Positions 26,299 through 35,130 of a stretch of 64,000 bases of DNA are shown piece by piece. The position numbers were made by a program, and so were the translations under genes. The notes under the pieces are model-generated. The model saw only the letters and a program-made list of their open reading frames with translations, was not told where the DNA came from and searched no databases. Each line of letters opens with the position of its first letter. The stretch's first letter is position 1. Source of the DNA: CAZPWF01 sp964610775 (GTDB lineage: Bacteria; Patescibacteriota; Saccharimonadia; Saccharimonadales; JACQNP01); assembly GCA_964610775.1 (NCBI GenBank), contig CAZSZC010000001.1, positions 65,202-129,201 of the forward strand, given 5' to 3'.

Positions 26299-27525
26299 GT
26301 GTATAAAGAGGTAGTGTCCGATAAACCAAAGCGTCCGAAATGGCTTAAAACATTATTAATTACACTTGGAGTGGCTGGAGTTTTTCTGCTTGGGCTGTAT
26401 ATTGGAAATGGCAACATAGCATTTGGATCGATTAATCTTAAGAAAAATAACCAAAATACTTCTAAGTTACCGGCAAATCTTAATTACACTTCAGTTGAAC
26501 AGTTATATGATGCACTAAAGTTGAGCTACGATGGTGAACTAGACCAAGCGAAGCTAGTTGACGGTATGAAGAAAGGACTGGTTGAGGCAGCTGGCGACCA
26601 GTACACGGAATATCTTAATGAAAAAGAATCAAAAGATTTCAACGACAGTCTTAATGGTACATTTAGTGGCATTGGTGCGGAATTAAGTAAGGACAACGAT
26701 GCGATTGTAATAATTGCACCTATTTCTGGTTATCCTGCAGATAAGGCAGGGCTAAAGGCGAAAGATGTAATAGTTAAAATTAATGATGAAAATGCTACAA
26801 ATATGTCAGTTTCTGACGCAGTTAAAAAAATACGTGGGCCAGAAGGAACTAGTGTAAAACTTAAAATTATACGTGGTGGCACTGAGGAAAAAGAGTTTAC
26901 AATTAACAGAGAAAAAATAACTATTCCTAGTGTTGAATCAAGTATCGATAGTAACAATATTGGCTACATAAAAATAAGTCGCTTTGCTGAAGATACTAGT
27001 GCATTGACCGAAAAAGCAGCCCAAGACTTCAAAGCCAAAAACGTTAAGGGTATCGTAGTCGATTTGCGCAATGATCCGGGTGGACTACTAGATGCTGCCG
27101 TTGATGTTTCAAGTCTTTGGCTGGACAAGAATGCGCTAATACTACAAGAAAAGCGTGGTGATCAAGTAGTTAAAACTTACAAAGCCAAAGGTGGCCAAGT
27201 TCTAAAGGGAATTCCAACCGTTATTTTGATAAACGAAGGTAGTGCCAGTGCCAGCGAAATTACTGCGGGGGCCTTAAGGGACAACAAAGTGGCTACTTTA
27301 ATGGGTGTAAAATCGTTTGGTAAGGGCAGTGTGCAGCAATTGGCTGACTTGCGTGGCGGCGGCGTTCTGAAGGTAACGGTCGCAAAATGGTATACACCGG
27401 CAGGTAAGAATATCAATAAGGAAGGCATTGAACCAGACACAAAGGTTGAATTGACTGAAGACAACGCGAAAAACAAGCAAGACCCCCAAAAAGACGCCGC
27501 CATTGAATATATAAACAAGAATTAG
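26299..27525 (+). CDS. ctpA: C-terminal processing peptidase, S41 family
   Basis: Extracytoplasmic serine protease with one N-terminal TM anchor (about 16-37). A PDZ domain follows (about 125-195, GIGAELSK and GYPADKAGLKAKDVI). The S41 catalytic domain has nucleophile Ser315 in NEGSASASEI and the lysine base Lys342 in SFGKG. The start is a GTG with a perfect SD (AGGAGG, 5 nt upstream), in contrast to its leaderless neighbours. It follows the PcsB-like hydrolase by 64 bp and could process wall enzymes. Confidence 0.93.
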   Translation: MYKEVVSDKPKRPKWLKTLLITLGVAGVFLLGLYIGNGNIAFGSINLKKNNQNTSKLPANLNYTSVEQLYDALKLSYDGELDQAKLVDGMKKGLVEAAGDQYTEYLNEKESKDFNDSLNGTFSGIGAELSKDNDAIVIIAPISGYPADKAGLKAKDVIVKINDENATNMSVSDAVKKIRGPEGTSVKLKIIRGGTEEKEFTINREKITIPSVESSIDSNNIGYIKISRFAEDTSALTEKAAQDFKAKNVKGIVVDLRNDPGGLLDAAVDVSSLWLDKNALILQEKRGDQVVKTYKAKGGQVLKGIPTVILINEGSASASEITAGALRDNKVATLMGVKSFGKGSVQQLADLRGGGVLKVTVAKWYTPAGKNINKEGIEPDTKVELTEDNAKNKQDPQKDAAIEYINKN

Positions 27526-27536
27526 TAACTCGATGT

Positions 27537-27542
27537 TATAAT
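27537..27542 (+). promoter_or_regulatory. Extended -10 (TGTTATAAT), leaderless start
   Basis: TATAAT at 27537-27542, preceded by TGT, lies 6 nt before the ATG at 27549. No SD is present. Confidence 0.6.
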
Positions 27543-27548
27543 TGCTTT

Positions 27549-28178
27549 ATGTCAAAATATCCCGAAATTCGAATTAAAGATGCCTGGCTTTTACGAGAAA
27601 ATGCCTCTAAACATTTGCATGAACTGTGGGGTAAAGATACGCAATTAGCTGACGATGCCTGGATGGAGAATCGCGTTAAACAGTATCAGAAAGCTTGGCA
27701 GACATACGAAAAAAAGATACTAAATGGCATGTGTGATTTGCTCGGGTTATCTTTTCGTCAAAATGTTATTGATGTATACATAGCACCTTGGTTCGGGGCA
27801 TTTAGTGATCCATTAGTTATAGGAGTTATGCGCGAACCTGATCAATTTGTCGATACGCTCACTCACGAACTTATACATCGTCTTTTGACTGATAATAGTA
27901 GTATTCCATATGAGACAAAATTATTTCCAAATTGGCAAAAACTTTTTGGCAAGAATCATTCATTTACGACTATCGTCCATATACCGGTACATGCAGTACA
28001 TAAAGCAATATATTTAGATATACTAAATGAACCCGAAAGACTAGAACGCGATAAAAAAAGTGACATTCAACACAATGCAAAAGACTATATTGCGTCATGG
28101 CAGTATGTAGATAGCAATGATTACCAAATAATTATTGAAAAATTGAGAAACAGTTATAAACATCTAGCAGATAAGTAA
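27549..28178 (+). CDS. Putative zinc metallopeptidase (HExxH), unknown family
   Basis: A cytoplasmic 209-aa protein with THELIH (105-110), that is H106-E-x-x-H110. Further histidines at 144, 148 and 151 (VHIPVHAVH) are candidates for the third zinc ligand. The region before the motif (VIGVMREPDQFVDTL) resembles the strand and helix that precede HExxH in gluzincin-like folds. There is no signal peptide. I do not recognise a named family. It has its own leaderless promoter. Confidence 0.7.
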   Translation: MSKYPEIRIKDAWLLRENASKHLHELWGKDTQLADDAWMENRVKQYQKAWQTYEKKILNGMCDLLGLSFRQNVIDVYIAPWFGAFSDPLVIGVMREPDQFVDTLTHELIHRLLTDNSSIPYETKLFPNWQKLFGKNHSFTTIVHIPVHAVHKAIYLDILNEPERLERDKKSDIQHNAKDYIASWQYVDSNDYQIIIEKLRNSYKHLADK

Positions 28179-28267
28179 CACTCTAGACCCTGGGAATTCC
28201 TGACGAAACAGACCAATGTAGCTTGTCGTGCAGATGTTTATGCTGAAATGTAGTTAAAAACTGTTTT

Positions 28268-28284
28268 CAAGAACGAAGTTCTTG
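28268..28284 (+). promoter_or_regulatory. Perfect inverted repeat upstream of pyrG
   Basis: CAAGAAC (28268-28274), loop GAA, GTTCTTG (28278-28284). The second arm coincides with a possible -35 (TTCTTG) for a TAATGA-like -10 about 16 nt downstream, so the repeat could be an operator. No T-run follows, so it is not a simple terminator. The rest of 28179-28321 shows no gene. Confidence 0.4.
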
Positions 28285-28321
28285 TGGTAGTATCTCTTGG
28301 TAATGAGGGAGCTAACACGAG

Positions 28322-29932
28322 GTGGCAAAGCCGACTAAGTATGTATTTGTAACGGGTGGTGTACTTTCTGGATTAGGAAAGGGTATCACTGCCGCCTCAA
28401 TCGGAAATCTCCTCAAAGCTCGTGGCCTAAAAGTAAACATCCAAAAGTGCGATCCATATCTTAACGTTGACGCAGGGTTACTAAACCCGGCTGAGCATGG
28501 TGAGTGTTTTGTGACTCATGATGGCGCAGAGACAGATTTAGACCTTGGACACTATGAACGATTTCTTGACCAAGAATTAACCAGAGGTAGCTCTTTAATG
28601 AGTGGTCGAGTACTGTTGAATGTTATTCAGGACGAGCGATTTGGCAGATACGAGGGCAAAACAGTACAATTTATTCCGCATGTGACCAAAGCTATTCAAG
28701 AGGAGATCCTTAAAGTTTCTAAGGGATTTGATGTTCATATTGTTGAAATCGGTGGAACAGTTGGCGACTATGAGGGTTTAAGTTTTATTGAAGCTATACG
28801 TGAACTTGGGTTTCGAGTTGGGCGCGAGAATTGCGTATTTGTACATGTAGTTTATGTTCCATATCTTGGTGCAAGTAACGAGTTCAAGACCAAGCCAGCC
28901 CAAAATGCCGTGCGTGAACTCAGGGGTCTTGGCATAGTGCCTGATGTACTGGTTGTACGAAGTGAAGAAACAGCTCCTAAATCGGCGATCAATAAGCTAA
29001 GCATGTTTTCGGGAGTAGCACCCGAGGCCATATCTTTACTGCCTAACGCATCATCAATTTATGAGGTGCCGCTTACACTAGAGGATGCTGGAATAGCGGG
29101 AGTTATTGCTAATAAACTTGATCTAAAGATGCATAAAGCCAACTTGAAAGAGTGGCGCGCTGTGGTGAAGCGAGCCGTAAATAATAATCCAAAGCATAAA
29201 CTAACAATTGGTGTTGTAGCTAAATACATGGATAACACCGATACTTACATGTCGGTCTTTGAGGCATTAAAGTCGGCAGCAATGTGGAACGATACGAAAC
29301 TCGAGATTAAGTGGATTGATGCTGAAAAAATTAAGAAAGATAAAGATATAGGCAAAGAGGCCAAGAACATTGATGGTTTAGTGGTACCTGGTGGTTTTGG
29401 TACCCGTGGTCTCGAAGGTAAAATTGCAAGTGCGCAATACGCCCTTAAAGAGTCAGTACCTTACTTAGGTCTTTGTTTAGGGATGCAGATGGCCGTGATC
29501 GCAGCTGCTAGGAATTATGGCATTAAAAAAGCTACTTCCATAGAGCTAGATCCAAAGAGTGATGAAAAGGTTATAGACGTCATGGAAGGTCAAGAAGGAA
29601 AACAAAACACTGGGGGCACCATGAGGCTTGGTGATTATCCATGCAAAATTGCTAAGGACAGCAGGGTTGCTAAAATGTACGGAACAACCAGTATAACAGA
29701 GCGTCATCGTCATCGATGTGAGGCTAATAATAAGTATCGTGATGAGTACGAGTCATGGGGAATACGTGCAGTCGGTACATCTCCTAATGGTAGTTTAGTA
29801 GAAATAATAGAAGCAATTGATCATCCATTTTTTGTTGCAAGCCAATTTCACCCAGAGTTCAAATCTCGCCCAAATAGACCACACCCAATGTTCGATGGGT
29901 TTATAAAAGCCATCTTGCAAAATACTAAGTAA
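28322..29932 (+). CDS. pyrG: CTP synthase
   Basis: Converts UTP to CTP using glutamine and ATP. The synthetase half starts with the family signature YVFVTGGVLSGLGKGI and holds the CDPYLNVDAG segment. The glutaminase half has the nucleophile in LGLCLGMQ and the His-Glu pair in SQFHPEF. Length (536 aa) is normal. The start is a GTG with only weak SD-like bases. An inverted repeat lies 40 bp upstream. Confidence 0.97.
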   Translation: MAKPTKYVFVTGGVLSGLGKGITAASIGNLLKARGLKVNIQKCDPYLNVDAGLLNPAEHGECFVTHDGAETDLDLGHYERFLDQELTRGSSLMSGRVLLNVIQDERFGRYEGKTVQFIPHVTKAIQEEILKVSKGFDVHIVEIGGTVGDYEGLSFIEAIRELGFRVGRENCVFVHVVYVPYLGASNEFKTKPAQNAVRELRGLGIVPDVLVVRSEETAPKSAINKLSMFSGVAPEAISLLPNASSIYEVPLTLEDAGIAGVIANKLDLKMHKANLKEWRAVVKRAVNNNPKHKLTIGVVAKYMDNTDTYMSVFEALKSAAMWNDTKLEIKWIDAEKIKKDKDIGKEAKNIDGLVVPGGFGTRGLEGKIASAQYALKESVPYLGLCLGMQMAVIAAARNYGIKKATSIELDPKSDEKVIDVMEGQEGKQNTGGTMRLGDYPCKIAKDSRVAKMYGTTSITERHRHRCEANNKYRDEYESWGIRAVGTSPNGSLVEIIEAIDHPFFVASQFHPEFKSRPNRPHPMFDGFIKAILQNTK

Positions 29933-29950
29933 TCTGATAGCATAAGCGTC

Positions 29951-30334
29951 ATGGATGCACAAAATCAAAAAAAGGTTTTATTAGTAGAAGACGATGATGC
30001 GCTAGCTAGTGTTTATCAGACTAGATTGCAAGCAGAGGGTTTCGATGTACAGCGCGTTCCAAATGGCGAAGACGCATTGGCAAAGACGCTTGAATACAAG
30101 CCAGATTTAATGTTACTCGATGTCATGATGCCTAAGGTCAGTGGCTTTGATGTTTTAGATATTCTTCGAAATACACCCGAAACAGCTAATCTCAAAGTTA
30201 TTATGCTAACAGCCCTAAGTCAGGACGCTGATAAAGAACGTGCCGAGAGTCTTGGCGTTGACGACTATCTAGTAAAATCACAAGTAGTTATTGCCGATGT
30301 TGTCGAAAAGATCAAGCAACATCTAGGTGTCTAG
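29951..30334 (+). CDS. Stand-alone response regulator receiver domain
   Basis: A CheY-like single domain (127 aa) with all key residues: acidic pair D14-D15 (in VEDDDA), phospho-acceptor D57 (LMLLDVMMP), T87 and K109 (LVKS). No output domain and no kinase gene lie next to it. It is 18 bp after pyrG. It contrasts with the receiver-like protein at 39552, which has lost the phospho-acceptor. Confidence 0.9.
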   Translation: MDAQNQKKVLLVEDDDALASVYQTRLQAEGFDVQRVPNGEDALAKTLEYKPDLMLLDVMMPKVSGFDVLDILRNTPETANLKVIMLTALSQDADKERAESLGVDDYLVKSQVVIADVVEKIKQHLGV

Positions 30335-30389
30335 TACCGAGTCCATTGTATTGAAATAACGAACTGTAGCATAGTACTATAGAGCGATA

Positions 30390-30881
30390 ATGTTTTCGTA
30401 TGAACTAGAATTTGACAAGGGCTTAAGTGAAAGTCATGAATTTATAGAAACTTACTTGCATGCTTCAAGCGGCTTAGAGACTTTCTTGGCAGACAAACAT
30501 GATTATGTGTATTCTATTGCTTTTCCTGGCCAGCCTTTTGGCCTAGAGATAGTTTCAGAATTACGCAATAACTATAGAGGTGGCGAAGTATCAATAATGC
30601 AAATTCCCGATGATCCAAATCATAGGGTGATTTATTGGGCTGGAGCTTGGCTAATTACTGATGATAAAGGGAAGCCAAAAGAGGATGTTATTTTTTATGC
30701 AGTGGAGCATTACAATATCGAACAAAACGAATGGCATGAGGATACGAAAGTAGAGCTCGATAGAGCTTATATAATCACGAAAGAGCCAGAAAATATAGTA
30801 ATAAAACCCCCTAAAGAATTACCGATAGCAAAAACTAGACTCCAAAAACTAGCCAGAAAATTAATCGTAAACAGAACATAG
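30390..30881 (+). CDS. Uncharacterised protein (163 aa)
   Basis: No family recognised. A compact soluble alpha/beta protein with no signal peptide: VYSIAFPGQPFGLEIV, VSIMQIPDDPNHRVIYW and DVIFYAVEHYNIE look like strands, and the C-terminal 35 residues are basic. TACTAT near 30374 may be a -10, giving a leader of only a few bases. It is followed by a separate promoter for the next gene. Confidence 0.65.
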   Translation: MFSYELEFDKGLSESHEFIETYLHASSGLETFLADKHDYVYSIAFPGQPFGLEIVSELRNNYRGGEVSIMQIPDDPNHRVIYWAGAWLITDDKGKPKEDVIFYAVEHYNIEQNEWHEDTKVELDRAYIITKEPENIVIKPPKELPIAKTRLQKLARKLIVNRT

Positions 30882-30907
30882 TAGCTAACTATTTAACTAT
30901 AACAACA

Positions 30908-30960
30908 TTGACTAAATAGCGAAAAACTGCTATACTCTTAGTGTAAAGTAAAAACAAAAA
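30908..30960 (+). promoter_or_regulatory. Consensus promoter with A-rich leader
   Basis: TTGACT (30908-30913), a 17-bp spacer, and TATACT (30931-30936) with TGC before it, followed by a roughly 20-nt leader ending AAAAACAAAAA directly before the ATG at 30961. The leader has no SD. Confidence 0.75.
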
Positions 30961-32452
30961 AATGAGCGAAATCCCAGGACCATCACCAGAACAAATGAAT
31001 GTTGAAGCCTCTTTACCGCCAAAGACTGAGGTTTCGGGTTTTGATGCACCAGCAGAAGCTCTGGGTCTACAAAATATGAATTTTACAGTTCGTCGAAATG
31101 TTTATGATGGCAATGGTAATAAACAGGACGGCTTTACTGAAGAAACTGGCTGGTTTGTGCAAAGTACACATGAAATCCAAGACGAGGAGGGCAACCCGAT
31201 TATGGTTGCTCGTATTCGAAAAAATGCTCCTGATCCTGGACAGACGCAGCCCGGTACGCCATATAAGGATATCTTGGCTTCCGAGCTTCAATCTTGGCAA
31301 CATAATGAAGATGAGGCAGATATTGAAACAGTACCTAGACAAGAGCTCAATAGGTTAAAGAGCACAATGGGTGCCGGGCGCCAGGATATTGAAGATTCTA
31401 GCTCAGTAGAAGAGGCTAAAAAGTACTGGTACAGCCCAGAAGAAGCTGCAGCGATTGATAAATCAAAGTACTCGCAACACAATGAATCACAAGATCCAGC
31501 TGAACAGTGGTGGAATCAAGAACAGGCACAAGAGTCCAAAGAATTAGAAGCAAATCCAGAGATATCCAATGAGGTAGCTGAAGAAGTCGGCGAAGTAGCA
31601 GTTCCACAAGTGGTAGATTCATCATTTATAGATGGTGATCCACGTTTGGGTGGCGCTGGAGAACGAATAACCACTGGTACTAGTATAGAATCTGCTAAGC
31701 CGAATAGCCAAGATGCCCTAGGCAATGCACAAGAGAAACAAACAACAAAGTTAAATCCTGATGAGGTAATTGAAGGCGACCCACGAAGCGCTGCGGTAGC
31801 TGAGATAAATTCTGATTCAATATCCGAAGCAAGGGCTAAAGTTCAAGAAGTGTTTAAAAAGTCGGATCATGAAGCATCTGAAGTAAATAGTGGTACAGAA
31901 ACCGAAAACTCAACAAAAGAAGATCTCAAATTGAACCATAAGCAACTGGATATGCTTCAAAGTATTACTCAAGATATTCAGCGTATGTCTGAAAATGGTG
32001 CACCACAATCAGAGCTGGACTATCAAGTTGGCGGTATGGTCAACTCTGTATTGATACAGACTAAAAGACTTGCCGAAGAAGGAAAGCCCGAGCCTGGCCT
32101 AGAATTGGCGGTGTTGTCTTTAGAGTTTGGTGCAGCGAGTCATTCTGATAGAGCCTTTAACGAGATAGCAAAAACTTTAGGAAAAGATGAGCGACGTATG
32201 TTTGGTATGTTTGCAAATCAGTTGGATGGTTTGAAAAGGCAGGGTATTAAGGATCCAGCAGAAGTTACATATCATTTACAGAAACAGATTAGGAACGCAT
32301 TAGATGCTGTAGAAAAAGAAAGTAGCGAATTTGATAAGGATAAGATGAGAATGGTAATTATGGGTACTGCACTTGGCGCAGCTGTTGAATTTAAACACAA
32401 ACAAGCTATTTTTGCGGAGCTTGAAAGCACATTCTCTAAACAAGGCCATTAA
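30961..32452 (+). CDS. Uncharacterised acidic protein, N-domain shared with next gene
   Basis: About 496 aa, acidic, no membrane segment. Residues about 35-115 (FTVRRNVYDGNG, GWFVQSTHEIQ, ILASELQSWQ) correspond to residues 20-95 of the next protein, so both carry a related N-terminal domain. The middle (about 130-320) is disordered and Glu/Ser/Gln-rich. The C-terminal part (about 325-496) is helical. No function can be assigned. The start has an A-rich leader and no SD; the ATG begins at 30961 or the adjacent base. Confidence 0.75.
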
Positions 32453-32456
32453 TATT

Positions 32457-33611
32457 ATGAGTGAAGTATTGATGCAAGCACCTCCACAAAGCGAACTTCA
32501 GGTAGAAAAAACTGCAGACTTAAATGCGCGCCAACTGGGACTTGAACCTGGTTTTATGGTTCGGCGTACATCTGGTGAAATGGAACAAGGCTGGGAAGTA
32601 GAAAGTATATCGACAATACCAGAAGGTGAGTTATATGCAGGCGAGCAGGCAGCAGTAATAATCAAAGAGACTACCGGTCCGGATGGTAACCCACAGATAC
32701 TCGAAAAGACAGTGCGCGCTCACGATTTGCTTTCATGGCAAGAGTCCGTTGAGACGGATCGTAATCAGTCGTCTAGTAAGATGGGCAGCATTGCATTATC
32801 TAGTGATGTCGAAATAGTACCATTTAGCGTGACAGAAAATAACTTGGACAAAGCTAAGGCCGCCTTTAATGCCTCAAAAGAAAGTGATAACTACGCACAC
32901 TTATTAGGCGGAAACGAACTGGATGATATTTTGGACAAGATATCACCAGCAGAACGCAAGCAATTTGAAGCTTGGCAAGTTGAAAACGCTGCAAATAGAC
33001 CAAAGAAGTTAGCAGAAATTTTAGATGAAGCTGAAAAACGCGGCAATAATGTACCGTTCATTGCTAGAGAAAATATTGAAGAACTGAAAAATACTCTTGA
33101 AGCAACTGGAGTTAGTGATGTTTTTGCCACCGAGCCAACCGAGGCTGATATTCAGGAAGGCATTAGTCATGCGCGTGATTTGGTTTCTAGAGGGCTGGCT
33201 GGTAGTGAACTTGCCGCCGAGCCATTTATGAACAACGCGGAATTTCAAAATCTTACGGAGAATGCTATATCCAGACAGCCAATATGGTTGGAGGCACCGA
33301 TATACGTTAACCCAGGGTCTATTAATGGTGCTGAAGGATTTGATAGCTGGGAGGGTCGTGGGTTGCATGGTGGGGACGAGGTAGCAATTCGTGAAATCGG
33401 TAGTTCTGCAGCGACACGCAGTAGTTTTGAGCAGATAGTAGATTATGCGACTAGAGATACACAGATAAAAACGAATTCTGATGGAGTACTGGACATATTT
33501 ATTACGAAAAACGGAGTGAAAACCTACACAATAGGATCGCATCGCGCTGCGGCTGCTAAATTACGTGGCGAGCCACTTGGCTACACAGCCATTACAATAT
33601 ACAGGGTTTAA
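32457..33611 (+). CDS. Uncharacterised protein with ParB-like C-terminal domain
   Basis: I place the start at ATG 32457, 4 bp after the previous stop, rather than at an upstream codon inside that gene. The N-terminal domain (GFMVRRTSGEMEQGWEVES, AHDLLSWQE) matches that of the preceding protein. The C-terminal 100 residues end with TYTIGSHRAAAAKLRGEPLG and a final hydrophobic strand, closely resembling the GxHRxxAAxxxG box and following strand of ParB/sulfiredoxin-like nuclease domains. The middle is helical. A DNA- or nucleotide-related role is possible but unproven. Confidence 0.72.
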   Translation: MSEVLMQAPPQSELQVEKTADLNARQLGLEPGFMVRRTSGEMEQGWEVESISTIPEGELYAGEQAAVIIKETTGPDGNPQILEKTVRAHDLLSWQESVETDRNQSSSKMGSIALSSDVEIVPFSVTENNLDKAKAAFNASKESDNYAHLLGGNELDDILDKISPAERKQFEAWQVENAANRPKKLAEILDEAEKRGNNVPFIARENIEELKNTLEATGVSDVFATEPTEADIQEGISHARDLVSRGLAGSELAAEPFMNNAEFQNLTENAISRQPIWLEAPIYVNPGSINGAEGFDSWEGRGLHGGDEVAIREIGSSAATRSSFEQIVDYATRDTQIKTNSDGVLDIFITKNGVKTYTIGSHRAAAAKLRGEPLGYTAITIYRV

Positions 33612-33625
33612 ATAAGAGGGTTTTA

Positions 33626-33898
33626 TTATTCTACGGTTACTTCGGTGCGACGAACGGATTTACCACTAAATAGGCGTACTTTGCGCTGTTGATATTTAAC
33701 AACACCATCTTTTTCGGCATGAATCGTAAAGTTACGGCTCATGAATGTGCCTTTACCAGCTCTTTTAGTAGCACCAGTTTGTCGAACTATAATCTGACCA
33801 GTGTTTACTTTTTCACCACCAAATAACTTAACACCAAGTCGTTGACCGGGACTGTCATGAACGTTCTTACTTGAGCCACCTGCTTTTACTTTAGACAT
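33626..33898 (-). CDS. rpmA: 50S ribosomal protein L27
   Basis: Large-subunit protein near the peptidyl transferase centre. At 90 aa it shows the family core: QRLGVKLFGGEKVNTGQIIVRQTG and GTFMSRNFTIHAEKDGVVKY. The N-terminus (MSKVKAGGSSKNVHDS) is short, with no cleavable extension of the Firmicutes type. An SD (AAGGAAG) lies upstream. It is 2 bp downstream of the Trm11-like gene on the same strand; the usual partner rplU is not adjacent. Confidence 0.95.
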   Translation of the reverse strand: MSKVKAGGSSKNVHDSPGQRLGVKLFGGEKVNTGQIIVRQTGATKRAGKGTFMSRNFTIHAEKDGVVKYQQRKVRLFSGKSVRRTEVTVE

Positions 33899-33900
33899 AA

Positions 33901-35079
33901 TTACTTCCTTGTTAGTACTACGAGTTCGCGGCCGACAAATTGGCCTTCGCGGTGATAAATAAGTTTATCATTCTCCGCATGAACAAAACTCTGACGAGTA
34001 TACCCCAATTCCTCGAGAGAATCAAGCACTTTAAGGTGTTTAAACCCATTATTAGTTTTCCAGGCAGGTACAGCGATACACATCCGGAAGCCCGGTTTGG
34101 TTTGTTGAGCTACATTCAGAAGAAATTTTCGGTGAATAACATCGACGTCTCGCATAACTTCTGATAATACTTCTATGTGTGGAGTAGAGGAGAAAGGGCG
34201 GCCCAAATACGTCTCAGCTGCTATAAAATCAAAATTTTTATGCCATCTGTATGATGTCGCGTCGCCGATCTCTGCTAAACAGGTAAATGAGGTTAGGTTA
34301 AGTTTATTAGTAAGCCAATCGATATTGTAATTTGTATATTCAATCATTCTGTTGTCGATATCTGTGCCGTAAACATTGAAACCCATTAGGGCTGCTTCCT
34401 GCAGTATTACGCCAGTGCCACAGAAGGGGTCAAGTAGAGTAGCCCCATGGTAATTACTACCATGTGAACCAATGTTTACGATAATTTGTGCTAGCTTCGG
34501 AGGTAGCATGCCAACTCTTGCATCGCGTTTGGGTCGTGCTTGGTCGCGCGCGGCATAAGCGTCAATATCTTGTATTGATACGGTTTGTGCTAGGTGAGTT
34601 TGATTTCCGTCTCGCAATAAAATAAGTTCCCAGCCATTTGATGATGTAAGTTTGTTACGAAGTACCTGAGCCGCGTTAAGCTCATTAGCGGTATTTGGTA
34701 CTATCCTGACTGATTTGCCAGTTTCGCGAATCACTTTCTTTACTTTAAGCGCAGAGGCATTGATTTGTCTTGGATTAATATTGAATCCGTATACACTTAC
34801 GCCAACATGCAACTTTCCTTCGGGTACAAACTTAACAAATTGTGGGGCAGCTTCTAGTAAATAACCTTGGACTTTACTCCAGTCTGAGTAGGGTAGGGTT
34901 GTGAGTAATTTACACACACGCGTACTGCCACCGAGTCTAGAAAAGGGTATATAGTCGGCAGGTTTGGCCGACAAGATAGCGAGCTTGTTTACTGGTTTTA
35001 TCAGATCAGATCCAATAAGACTCTCTAGTTCGGCAACACCAATATCTGACTGGCGTCCAAGTATATATAGCGATTTCAT
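33901..35079 (-). CDS. Trm11-like tRNA guanine-N2 methyltransferase
   Basis: SAM-dependent RNA methyltransferase of the archaeal/eukaryotic Trm11 (UPF0020) type, 392 aa. A THUMP-like N-terminal half is followed by the family hallmark YAARDQARPKRDARVGMLPP and then motif I LLDPFCGTGVILQEA and an acidic motif II (YGTDID). At motif IV, where Trm11 and Trm14 have DPPY, this protein has AAETYLGRPF, so either catalysis differs or the call should be family level only. It is divergent from the 35131 gene, and the two -10 boxes lie 22 bp apart. Confidence 0.82.
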   Translation of the reverse strand: MKSLYILGRQSDIGVAELESLIGSDLIKPVNKLAILSAKPADYIPFSRLGGSTRVCKLLTTLPYSDWSKVQGYLLEAAPQFVKFVPEGKLHVGVSVYGFNINPRQINASALKVKKVIRETGKSVRIVPNTANELNAAQVLRNKLTSSNGWELILLRDGNQTHLAQTVSIQDIDAYAARDQARPKRDARVGMLPPKLAQIIVNIGSHGSNYHGATLLDPFCGTGVILQEAALMGFNVYGTDIDNRMIEYTNYNIDWLTNKLNLTSFTCLAEIGDATSYRWHKNFDFIAAETYLGRPFSSTPHIEVLSEVMRDVDVIHRKFLLNVAQQTKPGFRMCIAVPAWKTNNGFKHLKVLDSLEELGYTRQSFVHAENDKLIYHREGQFVGRELVVLTRK

Positions 35080-35086
35080 ACGACTA

Positions 35087-35092
35087 ATTATA
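35087..35092 (-). promoter_or_regulatory. -10 TATAAT of the Trm11-like gene (leaderless)
   Basis: Reading the minus strand, TATAAT occupies 35092 to 35087 and ends 7 nt before the ATG at 35079. No SD is present. Confidence 0.65.
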
Positions 35093-35114
35093 CGGCTAAG
35101 GCGATCTTTTTAGG

Positions 35115-35120
35115 TATAAT
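35115..35120 (+). promoter_or_regulatory. -10 TATAAT of the flippase-like gene
   Basis: TATAAT at 35115-35120 lies 10 nt before the ATG at 35131. An earlier in-frame ATG at 35119 overlaps the -10 box and so cannot be in the transcript. This decides the start. Confidence 0.65.
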
Positions 35121-35130
35121 GTATACAACT

